Below, in pieces: positions 13,885 through 24,862 of a DNA stretch of 64,000 bases. Origin of the DNA: Lentinula raphanica. Lineage: Eukaryota; Basidiomycota; Agaricomycetes; Agaricales; Omphalotaceae. The position numbers and the translations under genes were made by a program. The notes beneath the pieces were generated by a model, which saw only the letters and a list, made by a program, of their open reading frames with translations, searched no databases and had not been told where the DNA came from. How positions within the stretch are numbered: position 1 is the first letter of the stretch; each line of letters starts with the position of its first letter. The DNA lies in contig JANVFP010000018.1 of NCBI GenBank assembly GCA_027919835.1, forward strand, positions 806,001 through 870,000, given 5' to 3'.

Positions 13885-14274
13885 ATGTTCAAGATGGCCG
13901 AAGCGACTCCCTCATCCTATGTTCGTTTCAGCCCTTCGAGAGAGCGCGAAGAAAGCTCGACTCCTCCCGCGAGCATTCGAAGACGAGTTCTAGTCGCAAC
14001 CTGTATGAATAGAACATTGCTGGAATGTCAAATATCTCAAATTCGATTGCTAATCAACTATCCGGTTCCTATCTTTCTCCTTCGGGATCTCGTACCGCCC
14101 GACTGCCCGACCTGTTGGCTCCTGCCTAGTCGGTGGGCGCGTGGGTCGATAAGAGACAGACCCCATGATACATACCGCTCGAAACATCACAACGACAACC
14201 GTCTTGGAAGAACGGTGCTGAATGGTGTTTTACAACATGAGTATAACAACGGTGTGTACAAGACTAGAGAATGA
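13885..14274 (+). CDS. hypothetical protein, weak support
   Basis: Not recognised. The open frame starts MFKMAEATPSSYVRF and is serine- and arginine-rich for about 35 residues. After that the composition looks random. In another frame from about 14029 the text SNISNSIANQLSGSYLSPSG looks more protein-like, so a spliced gene using both is possible. It ends just before the PRP17 terminal exon on the opposite strand. Confidence 0.25.
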   Translation: MFKMAEATPSSYVRFSPSREREESSTPPASIRRRVLVATCMNRTLLECQISQIRLLINYPVPIFLLRDLVPPDCPTCWLLPSRWARGSIRDRPHDTYRSKHHNDNRLGRTVLNGVLQHEYNNGVYKTRE

Positions 14275-14302
14275 AGTTTGTGACTCGCGAGTATGGTCCT
14301 GC

Positions 14303-16380
14303 TTAATCCTATTCACATGATAAGAACCTCAGCACGTCGAAGGTGCAAAACCATCAAGATGCACTCACCCAAAGCTTTATGAGACCGTCCCATGACGCGG
14401 TTATTACTTTTGACTGAACAGAGTAAATCAACCGCGGTAACTTGCAGGAAAAAGAAGCAAAACTTACAGTATCGTGAGGAAGCCATTCATGAGCTATGAC
14501 AACTTTCGAATGGGCCTTCAGCCTGGATTTGATTCTCCCCGTTTTCCAATCCCAAAAAACGACATTTCCCTCTCCATCACCACTACTTATCCATTTCCCG
14601 TCTGGGGAAAATCCCACTTGGCACGCATAACCCGCAACGGAATGACCAGCGAAACGCTTCTTACGATTCTGACGGAAGTTGTCGGTGCTGTATATGAGGA
14701 TCTGATTATCGAGCGATTGTGCCGCAAAATATCGGTCTAAGGAGAAAGAAAGGAAAATCAGTGATATGCAAGCGGGTACAGAACTGAACTGATCGCACTC
14801 GAGGGATGGAGGGTTACGGCGGGCATGGAATGCATATGCGGTTCAGCAATATACTTGATGACCACGGGAATGTCGAAATCCCAGGCTCTTATCGTCTTGT
14901 CGTCTGATGTGGTGACGAACCGTCGATTCTCATCGACAAAGGTTATAGTATTGACGGGACCTAGATGTTGGTCGTACTCTTGCGTTATGTCGCCGGTATT
15001 CATGTCATACTACGACGACGGAAAGGTTAATTTAGGCAGACGTTCGAAATAAAATCAAGAACTGACCTGTATGATCTTTTTATCCGACATACCAGCAAGG
15101 AAAATATGCTGCTTGTCCTGATCTGGGTGAAACCGTACAACGTAAGGGATCTTTCCGTTACCAAAACGCTTGAGACATTGTCCGGTTTCGGTATCCCATA
15201 ACTTGATCGTTCGGTCGTAGCTGCATGACAGGAACTGACGACCATCGTTCGAGAACGTTACATCCTTCACGGCTTTAACATGTCCGTGGAATGTACGCAG
15301 ACAATTACCATGTGTGTAGACATCCCATAGCTGTGAAAGGTGGTCGATATTAGACTGACGACTGCGAAGCAGAGCTTACCTTGATCTTGGTGTCCATCGA
15401 GCCACTGAGGAACATATGTCCAGTCTGCGGGAAAGCCCGAATGACGGATACACCTTGTGTATGGCCAGTCCAGGTGTGTATACAGACTTTGGGTATGAAA
15501 CATTCCTGAGAACCAGCCTCTTGCAAAAGATGTGGTGCTTCCGCCACAGGTGCCGACATATATGTCCGGCCTTGGTAGTCTGTCATAGACTTGCCATGGA
15601 AAACAGACGTTTCCTGCCCAGGTGCACCACGTTTTGGTTTGGCCTTCTTCGTCTTCACGACTTCCTCTTCTTCCTCTTCTGCCTCCTCCTCCTCCTCTTC
15701 ACCTGCTTCTACACCAGTCAAGAAATGGTTCTCCGGCTCATCTCCCTCCCAAGAAGCCCAAGGACCGACATAAGCACCATCTCCTTCCACAACATCCAGA
15801 TCGCCCTTCTGTTTTCGCTTTCTCTTCAATTCTCTGCGCTGACTTCTCGTTGAGCGCATGGTGTCAATGGTGGAGAAACCGTTGGTTTGCGCACTTTCCA
15901 ACGAACCAAGAACCGTAGGAGCATTCGGGTCGATGGACGGATTTGCGGAATATCCGAGAATAGCATGGGTAAGGTGTTGAGCACGAAAAGCATGCTCGGT
16001 CATAGATTGTTCCTCGACGTGACCGGCGAGAGCGTTCTGGTTCAGAAACCGTTTCCGGTCACCAAAAGGGTTTTCTGGGCCTTGTAAAGGCAGCATCATG
16101 TCGTCGTACTTTATATTGACATTCATTTGAGTGTCTGTCGGTCGAGTAACTAATGAAGTTTGATGGAGGGGATCCTAGTTGAGGAGATCAGATATTCCGA
16201 TATGGCAAGGTAATGAAGTCAACATACTTCAGATAGAACATCGGGAGCAGCTTCGAGCTGAGAAGTTTTGGTGGCATCGTCCATGCGAGGTTTCTTTACT
16301 GGCAGCGAGGAAAGACCAAAAACATCTCCTGGGGTCATGGCATCATCTTCGTCAGACGAATAACCTGGAACCAAAGCCAT
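14303..16380 (-). CDS. PRP17: PRP17/CDC40, WD40 splicing factor
   Basis: PRP17/CDC40 acts in the second catalytic step of pre-mRNA splicing in the nucleus (family knowledge). The start is ATG 16380 ([15 protein letters not shown]). The second exon carries the conserved linker [19 protein letters not shown], a basic stretch ([13 protein letters not shown]) and a long acidic Glu run at about 15700. The motif [17 protein letters not shown] then precedes seven WD40 repeats, beginning with [15 protein letters not shown]. Later repeats include [18 protein letters not shown] and [17 protein letters not shown]. The last repeat ends [21 protein letters not shown] donor follows directly, and an acceptor 40-odd nt on leads to GAT-TAA (14308-14303). 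This restores the family-typical final aspartate, so the last coding exon is two codons long. Length and order match the family. Confidence 0.93.
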
Positions 16381-16848
16381 ATTGACGACGCAGAGATTGG
16401 ATGGACAAGAAAAGTTGTGTTCAAGTTGAAATCGGCACTACTCGGCAAAGAAACCAGCAGGTTGTCACTGTCACGCGCTCAAATGACGAGTTTGTGACAT
16501 TTTCCTGATTTGTGTGGTCAAAGCTGGAAATATCTGATCTTGACTGACGTTCAGGCTTCATGCTCAAAGACATCTACTTAGGTCTTTTGCAAGGTCACCT
16601 CAGCTTGGGATGCAACAAATCGATTGCTACTTCATGTAAGTATGGTTTAAAAAGACCCTGTGAATAGCAAAAACGAACAATGCATTGGTGGAGGTAAAAT
16701 ACAGTTTTTTCAAAGCCAAGAGTGCGATGCAGTGAGAGTGCTGAGTGGTAAAACCCAAAGGAAATGATACAGTGTTGGAAGTAGTGAAGCAAAATCCGAT
16801 ACAGAAATCGTAGTCCGATGGGTGTATAGGGTGGTAGACAATGATTGA
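16381..16848. other. spacer between PRP17 and the GCK-III kinase gene
   Basis: No gene seen. It should contain the PRP17 promoter and the kinase 3' UTR, since both genes run on the minus strand. Confidence 0.5.
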
Positions 16849-18886
16849 TCACCGTTCGTCCTCAACATGCTCGACGGAGTCAACAATCTCGTTGACCAGC
16901 TCCAAACTGACTCCCGGAATGATACGTTCGGCGTCAGTAAACGCTCTCTGTAGCGCACTCAGAGCCACCCGGGCTTCTTGTGTGGACACTCGGGGAAAGA
17001 GCTGTGAACATTTCGCGTCAATAGACCCTCCAAGATCAGACGGAAGTTCAATCAGCTCACCGAAGCAATAGCAGGTAAGATGACTGAGTCCAACATTGTC
17101 GTGTCTGGAGCTTCCAGCTCATCGTCCGCGATGTTCATACCTGGAATCTTCTCCTCTAATATGTCACTTGATTGTCGATACCCACCTGCATATCCCTCCT
17201 CATCTTCATAAGTGAAATCGTCGTCGTAGTCATCAGAAGGCTCTCTATGGACTACACGCGAGTTCCCTGGACGAGGAACGGCAGAAGGTCCTGCGGCCGC
17301 TCCTGCTGCACTGGTTCCCGGAGGCATGTGACGAACCGTCGCTTGCTGATCAGAGTACCTCGATGTAGAGCCTGAAGAGCCTGTTCTCTTTGCTGACGCA
17401 GGAAGAGGAGGCAGATCTCCTTTGTTATTCGTCAATGTCACTGATGATCCTTGCGAGGAAGCACTGGACTTGTGACTGAAGCTGGAATCACGACGGAAAG
17501 AAGAGCCGCCACTCGATGAGGAAGAGTTGTATGAATGCGTCCCGTTATTCTCCCATGTGAGAGGTGGCCCGGAAACTTGGACCGGATTCTGGGTGCGGCC
17601 AACGGTTCCACGATCGTTAACGTGCCGCACAGTACCAAAGTCCCAGAGATCCTCTGGATCTCCACTCGCTGGCCTGAATATCAAGCGTCAACGAGGACTT
17701 GATGTTTTTGGACCAAGTGATAACTCACAAATCCGGTACGGCATCTCTTTCATCATCATCCGTTCGATCTCCACCTTCCGCTCGCCAACGCTCGTGCCTC
17801 TCAATCAACTCTGTTAGATAGCTTGTCTTTTTTGCCATTCGGACAAACTTATGTTTTAGTAGCTCGCGGGCAGAGGGACGCTATTCGGGAGCGTAAGAAG
17901 AATCTGTTGGTGGAAGAAGAGACAGCTTACCTCTTTCGGGTCGCGCTGGAGGCAGTAAGAGACGAAGTCTCTGAAAGGCTTGGAAAAATTGCCGTCTAAA
18001 GTGGGAGGGGGATTCTTCGGAATCAAAAACAAGACTTTCATTGGATGTAATTCCGCGTAGGGTGGTTCTCCTTTCGCCAGCTCGATAGCCGTGATGCCCA
18101 AGCTCCAAATGTCCGCTTTGTGATCATATCCACTTTGCTTGATGACTTCGGGAGACATCCAGTAAGGTGTTCCGACGAAAGTGTTCTTTTTGGCAGATAG
18201 AGTCCCTGAAAGTTGTCCTGAGACTCCAAAGTCGGCGAGTTTTACTTCACCACCGGCGGATAGTAGGATATTGGCGGCTTTGATGTCGCGATGTAGCTTG
18301 CCCTCGGAATGGAGATACTCTAGACCACGTAGGAGCTCTCGGACGATAATTGCGATATATTCTTCACGAAAGACGCCGGGCTTCATGAGATCAGAGCAGG
18401 ATCCACCCGAGCAGTACTCCATTACGATCCAGAGGTTGGAACCCTTCAGGTACGAGCCATGATACCTGAGCGATAGGGTTAGTGAAGTATGGAGTTGACG
18501 AGCCGCATATGTACTTCGTGACATGAGGAGAATCTAGTTGCGAGAGGATCTGTATCTCTTGTTGGATATCCTCAATCTCGTCTTCCGCACTCTCTAAGTC
18601 TATTATCTTGATAGCTACGGTCTTCTGGGTTCTCTTGTCGTAACTGAACAGCGATATCAGCAAGGCTGCGACGATTCGGATGTGTTCACAAAAACTTGCC
18701 CTTTGTAGACTTCTCCGAAAGAGCCCTTTCCTATAGCATGCATTTAGACATGCAGAGGAGACGGGTTGAAATGAACTGACCGATTCTATCCTGTTTGACA
18801 TAGAACTCCTCGGGATCTTGATTGTGTGTGTCCTGATAACGAAAATGAGTTCTGGTTCAACGAATGGGCTTCACACTTGCCATCAT
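16849..18886 (-). CDS. GCK-III (MST/STK24-Nak1-like) Ser/Thr kinase
   Basis: Sterile-20 family kinase. Fungal members (Nak1, Kic1, SID1/POD6 type) act in polarity, septation and the NDR/MOR pathway (family knowledge). The start is a paired ATG at 18886/18883, with a very short first exon. Motifs in order: [14 protein letters not shown] (P-loop), VAIKIIDLE (catalytic Lys), [11 protein letters not shown] (catalytic loop), DFGVSG, and [14 protein letters not shown] (activation segment). The long middle is Ser/Gly-rich and probably disordered (17684-17100). The C-terminal exon ([17 protein letters not shown] to the TGA at 16849) is a conserved helical tail, possibly for a scaffold protein of the PDCD10/CCM3 type. 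One intron, following AAAGG in the P-loop exon, uses a GC donor (GCAAGT). All other donors are GT. Confidence 0.88.
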
Positions 18887-19312
18887 TGTAGCGAATATCC
18901 TTCAGTCTTTTCGAAAACAGATATCTGTAGACAGTCGTGTCACGTCGTATCACGTCGTAAAAGCGTAGAACAGCAGAGTCAGATCCGTTGACCAGACGTG
19001 AGTATGAGGATAGGGAGATAGAGGTAGTAGATTCGTCGGTTGAGGAGCAGTGAAAGATGAAGAACGATTTGCGAGATGGTGGTAGAGCAACAAGAAGGTA
19101 ATAAATTGGTAAAGCGACCGGACGCCTTGACTCTGAGGCCTAATCTGAACCTGCCACATTTGGTAATTTTCGCTTTTTCGCTTCATTTCCTCTCCTCTCA
19201 TCAACAACTACAACCGGCTCCCTGGTCAGACTTGTCTTCAACCTATCGAGCAGAATGTACTCAAAAAAACTACTAGTACTAGGCCTATCGATTTCCCGTT
19301 CCAATCATCATA
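18887..19312. other. divergent promoter region: kinase and F-box array
   Basis: No gene seen. The kinase gene starts leftward and the first F-box gene starts rightward from this spacer. Confidence 0.5.
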
Positions 19313-21166
19313 ATGTCAGCGGCACACGCGCGGAAACTGAGGTCTCTTCAGTCACCATACAGCTCTTTCTTCAAAACCAATCATGCTGCATCTCCATCTG
19401 AACGAACAGAGCTGGAAGCCCTGATACTCGAAGCCCAACAGGAAATCTCCGAAATAGACTCTGAAATCCCTCGTGTGCGAGCTGTTCTAGACGGCCTTCG
19501 CGCTCGGCGGAGTCAAGTCCAAGAATTTGTGGACGTTCATCGTGCCCTGATGGCCCCAATTCGCAGAGTTCCCGTGGAGATGATGGCAATGATCTTCGTG
19601 TATTGTCTTCCTCTTGACAGATATCCAATCCGGAGCCTCAAAGAGGCTCCTCTTCTCCTGACTGTGGTCTGTCGAGAATGGAGGGAGATTGTGATCACCT
19701 ATCCTCCACTCTGGAATGCTCTCCATATCCATATTGCTCCAAGAATTGCCTTCAACACTGAGGAACTCACACTCAGACAACAAGGTGTCTGTGGCTGGAT
19801 AGCTCGCGCCGGTGCACTCCCGCTATCTTTGTCTTTGTCTTTTGACGAATTCGGAGATGAACACGAACCCGAAGATATATCTCAAGGTCCTCTACTCGAC
19901 TTCGTCAAATCGTTGATGTATTTTGGCCCGAGGCTTGAGGCCTTTCATCTGAATGTCGGAAAAGAAATATATCCATTGCTGGAAAGTGTTTCTCCACAAA
20001 CGTTCCCTATCTTGAAAAGGATTTCGCTCACTCTGGATGGAATTGATGTCGATTCGCTTCCGGGGATACCTTTCGTGTCTAGGATTCCGGACATGCTCTT
20101 GCTCTCAGCGCTAAGCATCAGGGGATTTTACCCTGATCAATATTCTCGTTCAGCCTTTGTTGGGACAAATCTTACTGAGCTCGATCTTGGCGATGGCTTG
20201 CTTTCAATTTGTGCTTTTCCCCTCCAAGAGTTACTGTCCATCCTACGTGAAACACCCAGGCTACAGAAATGTTGTGTCAACGTCTCATATCCTTTCGCTC
20301 ACGCCTACGAGACCGTAAATATGATGTCCCTTCGTTCTCTGTCTATCTGCTTCGAGGAGGATGACGATACTTCTGATCTCATCGAAGTAACATTTCGCTC
20401 ACTCAACTGTCCGGCCTTAGAAGCACTGTCAGTCAACTCGTACCAGTCCGAGTTCGAACATGATGTTCTCCATCATCGCTTCGCTTTCACTCAGTTGTAT
20501 GGTTCGCTCCAACATCTGCGGGTGGAGTTTCCAATGACTTCTGGGAGTCTCATTCGCTGCCTTGAGCTAGCCCCGAATCTCACTGTGCTTGAGATTGTTG
20601 ATTGCGAATACTCGGTCAAACGTCAAAGTTTCCCACTCGATTCATCTTCTTATCATTACCTGGTGGAAGATAACGTTCTGCAAAGGTTAGCCTATGAGCC
20701 ATCTTCACCTGTGCTCTGTCCCCGCCTTGAAACATTTCGACTCTTCGTCTATCAATTCTATGGTCTGAGACAGACTAGAAAATCTCAACTGGTCAGCATA
20801 TCGACACCAGCCCTCTTAGATTTCCTGGAAAGTAGGAGGGCCGTTGACGATCAAATCACGAATATCAAGGAATGCGATATTCTCATGCCCCCAGAGCGCC
20901 GGATTTATCCAGGCTCTATTTCTGAACGACTCACCCAGCTGATGCAGGATGGAATGCGTTTGCGGGTAGTACAATCAGAGTGTCAATATCCCAGCCACAG
21001 ATTGGAAGACGATCCAGAGAGGAAGGCTGTGTATCATTCTTCGAACATCCTCCCCTCCTTCGACACGTATTTTTTCAGAGAAATAGGCTCCTGTGCTCAG
21101 GGGAAGGATATCCTTGTAGATAATGTTTCTGATTCGTGGACTCCTTCCTCATGGACATTACAGTAA
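19313..21166 (+). CDS. F-box/LRR-like protein, array copy 1 (617 aa)
   Basis: F-box proteins couple substrates to SCF ubiquitin ligases through Skp1 (family knowledge). The target here is unknown. The gene is intronless. The N-terminus has the array signature SLQSPYSSFFKT and SERTELEALI. A predicted coiled coil of about residues 31-75 follows, then an F-box-like domain at about 82-140 (APIRRVPVEMMAMIFVYCLP, then VCREWREIVITYPPLWNALH). The remainder is leucine-rich with irregular LRR-like units (NLTELDLG, LRSLSICF, FRSLNCPALEALSV, LAPNLTVLEIVDCEY). The C-terminus ends with DNVSDSWT. It is one of the two more divergent copies, closest to copy 5 in its VRAVLDGLRARRSQVQEFVDVHRAL segment. Confidence 0.87.
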   Translation: MSAAHARKLRSLQSPYSSFFKTNHAASPSERTELEALILEAQQEISEIDSEIPRVRAVLDGLRARRSQVQEFVDVHRALMAPIRRVPVEMMAMIFVYCLPLDRYPIRSLKEAPLLLTVVCREWREIVITYPPLWNALHIHIAPRIAFNTEELTLRQQGVCGWIARAGALPLSLSLSFDEFGDEHEPEDISQGPLLDFVKSLMYFGPRLEAFHLNVGKEIYPLLESVSPQTFPILKRISLTLDGIDVDSLPGIPFVSRIPDMLLLSALSIRGFYPDQYSRSAFVGTNLTELDLGDGLLSICAFPLQELLSILRETPRLQKCCVNVSYPFAHAYETVNMMSLRSLSICFEEDDDTSDLIEVTFRSLNCPALEALSVNSYQSEFEHDVLHHRFAFTQLYGSLQHLRVEFPMTSGSLIRCLELAPNLTVLEIVDCEYSVKRQSFPLDSSSYHYLVEDNVLQRLAYEPSSPVLCPRLETFRLFVYQFYGLRQTRKSQLVSISTPALLDFLESRRAVDDQITNIKECDILMPPERRIYPGSISERLTQLMQDGMRLRVVQSECQYPSHRLEDDPERKAVYHSSNILPSFDTYFFREIGSCAQGKDILVDNVSDSWTPSSWTLQ

Positions 21167-21556
21167 GTTAATACTCATGTGAAATTCATTGGGTGAATGG
21201 TCTATCCTCGGAGGCTCGCCGCCTTGTTTGACAGTGCACTTGGACTTGTGATTTTCGAAGTGCTGCACTCAAACAATGGGAGTAATAGATACAGAAGATC
21301 AACGAGCTTGGTATATAACTTGGACATGTCAGGATGTGATTGTCACTGAATATTCCGACGGCTTCCGGCGCTTCGAGGCGCTTCGACGCCCCTAAATAAT
21401 TGATGGTTTTCTTTGTTCTTCTCGTTCTCTCATCATCGGCCTAAGGATAAGAAAAGACTTTCTCTCTTTGGCAAGTTGAATCGTTTTCAACCTTCCTGCC
21501 TTATCTCAAAGACTCATACAGCTCATAGCACCACTAGGTCCACCACTCCTACTACT
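21167..21556. other. F-box array spacer 1-2
   Basis: No gene. It carries sequence related to the spacers after copies 2 and 3 (CTGCACTCA-ACAATGGGAGT block at about 21260), showing that amplification included flanking DNA. Although the frame of copy 2 is open back to 21413, the array paralogs place the start at 21557. Confidence 0.6.
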
Positions 21557-23407
21557 ATGCTGGCCAAACAAACGCGAAGGCCGAGTTCTCTCCAATCGCC
21601 ATACACCTCTTTCTTCGGAACCAGTTACGCCCCATCTCCATCTGAACGTACAGAGCTGGAGGCTCTGATATCAGGTGCTCAACAGGAACTCGTCGAACTG
21701 GATTCCGAAATGTTTCGCATCCGTGTTCGGCGAAATCGAGTACAAAACTTCTTGGACGACCATCGTACCCTGTTATCTCCAATCCGTCGACTTCCCACTG
21801 AGACGTTGGCAGAAATCTTCACGCATTGTCTGCCCACACGGAGATTTCCAATCCGGAGCCTGAAAGAGGCACCTCTCCTTCTGACCATGGTCTGTCGCAA
21901 ATGGAGGGAGATCGCAATGGCCCATCCTCCACTCTGGAGCGCCCTTCATATCCACGTAGCTTCAGATATAGCTTTTGATGCTCAGGAGCTCAAACTTAGA
22001 CAACAAGGTATCTGTGGATGGATAGCTCGTTCTGGTGCACTTCCGCTATCCTTATCGTTGTCGTTCGACGAAATAGGAAATGAAGGTCAAGATTTATTTC
22101 ATGATCCTCTGTTCGACTTCGTCAGAGCGTGGATGAACCTTGGAACAAGGCTTGAGACCTTACATCTGGAGGTTGGAGTGCGAATGTGTACAATGCTGGA
22201 AAGCCATTCTCCGCCAACGTTTCCTATCTTGAAGAGGCTTTCTCTTACTCTGGACGTGGACACCAACTCCGTGGATGTTGATTCACAGATACCTTTTGTG
22301 TCTGCGATTTCACGTATGCCTAACCTGTCAGGACTCCGTATCAACGGATTCTACCCCGTTCAACATTTCAAATCAGCCTATGTAAATCATGGGTCGAATC
22401 TCACTGAGCTCGATCTTGGCGGTGACTTGAGTTGGTCTTTTGAACTCCAACCTATGCTGGCAATCCTCCGAGGAGCACCCAAACTACAACATTGCTCTGT
22501 CCATGTTCAATCTGATCCTGTCGCCCAAACTTATGAGACTGTGAACCTGCATTTTCTTCGTTCATTGTCTATCCATTTTGATGGGGATCAGGAGGGCGAT
22601 GATTTCTGTGACCTGCTCGAAAACTCGTTTCGTTCACTTAACTGTCCAGCGCTGAAAACACTCTCAGTCATCTCAAGTGACCATGATCACACAATGCTTC
22701 CTGACCACTTCGCATTCACTCACTTGTTGGGTTTGCTCCAGCATTTGAGATTGGAATTCACAATGACTAAAGAAGCTCTCATTCGCTGCCTTGCGCTAGC
22801 CCAGAATCTCACTGTGCTCGAAATTGTTGACTGCACATACACCGTTGAAGATCAAGATTCGTCGTCCAATTCCTCTTCTCATCATCGCCAGGTGCAAGAT
22901 ACCGTTCTGCAAAGGTTGACGATTGATCCATCTTCACCTGCGGTGCTCTGCCCCAAACTTGAAACATTCCGACTCGTTGTCCCTCTATCATATATATCCC
23001 ACCATGTGGACCCTCAACCAGTCAGCATATCGATCCAGGCCCTCGTAAAGTTCTTGGACAGTAGGAGGGGCATTGACATTCGAACCTCGAAACTCAGCGA
23101 ATGCACCACCCTCTTGCCCTCACTGGAGGCCCAAATTTCCGCCACCGCCTTAGGGCGGCTCACTCTTCTAATGCAGGATGGAATGCATCTGTGCTTAGCA
23201 GAAGCAGACTGTGGCCCATTTTTCGGCCGCAAATCGGAAGACGATCCAGAGAAGGGGGCCATTTTCCACTGTTCAAACGCTCTCATTCCCTTTGATTCAT
23301 ACGTTTTCCGAGACTTGGGATATGGTCTTGGGAGAACGATTGTAGATAATATATCCGGTTCATGGACAATGAATTCCCCAAATATCATCGTAGGTAGTAC
23401 GTTGTGA
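21557..23407 (+). CDS. F-box/LRR-like protein, array copy 2 (about 616 aa)
   Basis: Intronless paralog. I chose ATG 21557 (MLAKQTRRPSSLQSPY) because copy 3 begins with the same residues; the upstream ATG at 21413 would add 48 residues absent from the others. Coiled coil about 25-70, F-box-like domain LSPIRRLPTETLAEIFTHCL with VCRKWREIAMAHPPLW, then LRR-like repeats including NLTELDLGGDLSW and ALAQNLTVLEIVDC. It ends with an extra tail after DNISGSWTM (NSPNIIVGSTL). It is very close to copy 3 over its whole length, so the split between them is recent. Confidence 0.87.
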   Translation: MLAKQTRRPSSLQSPYTSFFGTSYAPSPSERTELEALISGAQQELVELDSEMFRIRVRRNRVQNFLDDHRTLLSPIRRLPTETLAEIFTHCLPTRRFPIRSLKEAPLLLTMVCRKWREIAMAHPPLWSALHIHVASDIAFDAQELKLRQQGICGWIARSGALPLSLSLSFDEIGNEGQDLFHDPLFDFVRAWMNLGTRLETLHLEVGVRMCTMLESHSPPTFPILKRLSLTLDVDTNSVDVDSQIPFVSAISRMPNLSGLRINGFYPVQHFKSAYVNHGSNLTELDLGGDLSWSFELQPMLAILRGAPKLQHCSVHVQSDPVAQTYETVNLHFLRSLSIHFDGDQEGDDFCDLLENSFRSLNCPALKTLSVISSDHDHTMLPDHFAFTHLLGLLQHLRLEFTMTKEALIRCLALAQNLTVLEIVDCTYTVEDQDSSSNSSSHHRQVQDTVLQRLTIDPSSPAVLCPKLETFRLVVPLSYISHHVDPQPVSISIQALVKFLDSRRGIDIRTSKLSECTTLLPSLEAQISATALGRLTLLMQDGMHLCLAEADCGPFFGRKSEDDPEKGAIFHCSNALIPFDSYVFRDLGYGLGRTIVDNISGSWTMNSPNIIVGSTL

Positions 23408-24025
23408 AGATCAGGTCCACCTCGACACAACGGTGTACTACATCATTACTAGCTCCCACCATCTATGAACCTGAGACTACTTTTTTTCATATCTTCTTCT
23501 CAGTATCTACTCTCAATAAGTATCCTATAATCTTCGCCCGCCAATTCCTGAGTGACAAGTCTGTTAACCGAATGCATACTCTTCAAGTTGTAGAATTCAT
23601 TCTCTCAGATGGCCTTTGGCAGGTAACTTGCTGCTATATATTTGACGATGCACTTGTCCATAAGAGCTGCCACGCGGGACTGCACTCAGACGATGGGAGT
23701 GGCCCTACTGTAGATGAAAACGGACAAGAAATAAGTTGGTCATGATCCAGGCTGAGAAAGTGGCCGCTCTGCCTAGTCTCCCTAGTCAGACTCGTAGATT
23801 GACTATCCTTACAGGACCACGCATGACAATCGATGCTGTCAATCTAGAGTCTGATTTCAAACGCGGTGTCGATACCGTAGGTCAGGACTATCCTTTTTAG
23901 GAAGTGGCTTCTTTTCCCACATGAGCCATCATCTCAATCACATGTACAGTTGTAATACGCGATCTTCTCAATTCACGAAGTTTTCTTCTTTCTTTTACAC
24001 CGTCATATCGTTGTAGAGTCTTCTA
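23408..24025. other. F-box array spacer 2-3, first part
   Basis: No gene supported. The block around 23610-23740 (GGCCTTTGGCAGGTAACTTG onward) is a diverged copy of 27450-27600 behind copy 3, so it is part of the amplified unit. Confidence 0.55.
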
Positions 24026-24343
24026 ATGAGCTATCACATCTTTCGAACGGACAATTCCGATTCTCGAACTGACTGTCATCCGTCCACTCCATCTGCGCCT
24101 AAGTCTTCCTCTTACTGCGATCCACTTCCTCGAAACGAGTCCAATCGTGTTCCTCTTGCTACTGCACCTCCTTCAATTCCATCGCGCTCTAATTCAACTC
24201 CAACTCAACTCGCTTCTCCTTCTCCAGCATCTCCGCAAGTCAAACGTAAAAAAGAAAACAACGCATTCATAGTTTATTCACCTGATCAGCCCGCGGCTCG
24301 AAAAAAGAGGAAACGTGCACTCACTGAATTGGTCCGACGTTAG
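24026..24343 (+). CDS. small Ser/Pro-rich hypothetical protein
   Basis: Not recognised. The 105-codon frame (MSYHIFRTDNSDSRTD) is rich in Ser, Pro and Thr and has a basic tail (QVKRKKENN, ARKKRKRALTELVRR) that would suit nuclear import. It overlaps the end of the helicase fragment on the other strand by about 65 bp, so at least one of the two is probably not functional. Confidence 0.3.
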   Translation: MSYHIFRTDNSDSRTDCHPSTPSAPKSSSYCDPLPRNESNRVPLATAPPSIPSRSNSTPTQLASPSPASPQVKRKKENNAFIVYSPDQPAARKKRKRALTELVRR

Positions 24344-24862
24344 CTGCTCCGGGGACAGAACAAGGATGGAAATTGTCAAATCATTGACTGCCGTTCTCCA
24401 GAGGTCAGGTAAGCCTTGTTTCATTGCCTTCTTCTGAGTATCGCTGTTGATTACAAGGGTATTCAGATCTATCTGGGACAGCTTCTCTTCCTGATGCATG
24501 GTAAGTTCAAGATGTTCATATCTGTTAGGCATGGATAAGATGCTCACTAGCTGGTATTCTAGGTAATTTGTTGGGCAGATCGCAAGGATAAGAGGGTTTT
24601 CAGGGAATTTCTTCATGACATCTCCAACGTCCGGGTACTTTGCAGGATGCCTGGTGAGCTCGCGGACCACGAGAGCCGTGTATGCGATATAGCCTGTCTT
24701 CCCTGAGCCTGTCGGTGTGATTGCAATCAGATCTCGACCATCTAACAACGAAGCGATCCCTTCAAGAACGTAGTCATGAGGTTGAAATGGTGCATATAAT
24801 TGTACAATTTGTGAGATTAGATCATAGCCGCGCTGAGTCTGGAAGGAGAAAGAAACGGACAT
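24278..24862 (-). pseudogene. truncated DEAD/DEAH (RecQ-like) helicase fragment
   Basis: The frame begins MSVSFSFQTQRGYDLISQ and contains FQPHDYVLEGIASLLDGRD, followed by Walker A ITPTGSGKTGYIAYTAL and ILAICPTNYLEYQ (motif Ia region). A stretch of about 57 nt after EYQL, flanked by GTGAGC and a CATCAG, may be an intron. The text continues through LVINSDTQKK and ILVLSPEQL, then ends at 24278. The DEAH box and all later helicase motifs are missing. Similar RecQ-type genes are common in mushroom genomes. This is probably a captured or decayed 5' fragment inside the F-box array. Confidence 0.6.

Noticed and set aside
15591..15853. Plus-strand frames over the acidic run of PRP17
   Set aside because: Antisense shadows of the Glu-rich PRP17 exon.
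21413..21556. In-frame N-terminal extension of F-box copy 2
   Set aside because: The 48 extra residues have no counterpart in copies 3 and 4, whose starts align with ATG 21557.
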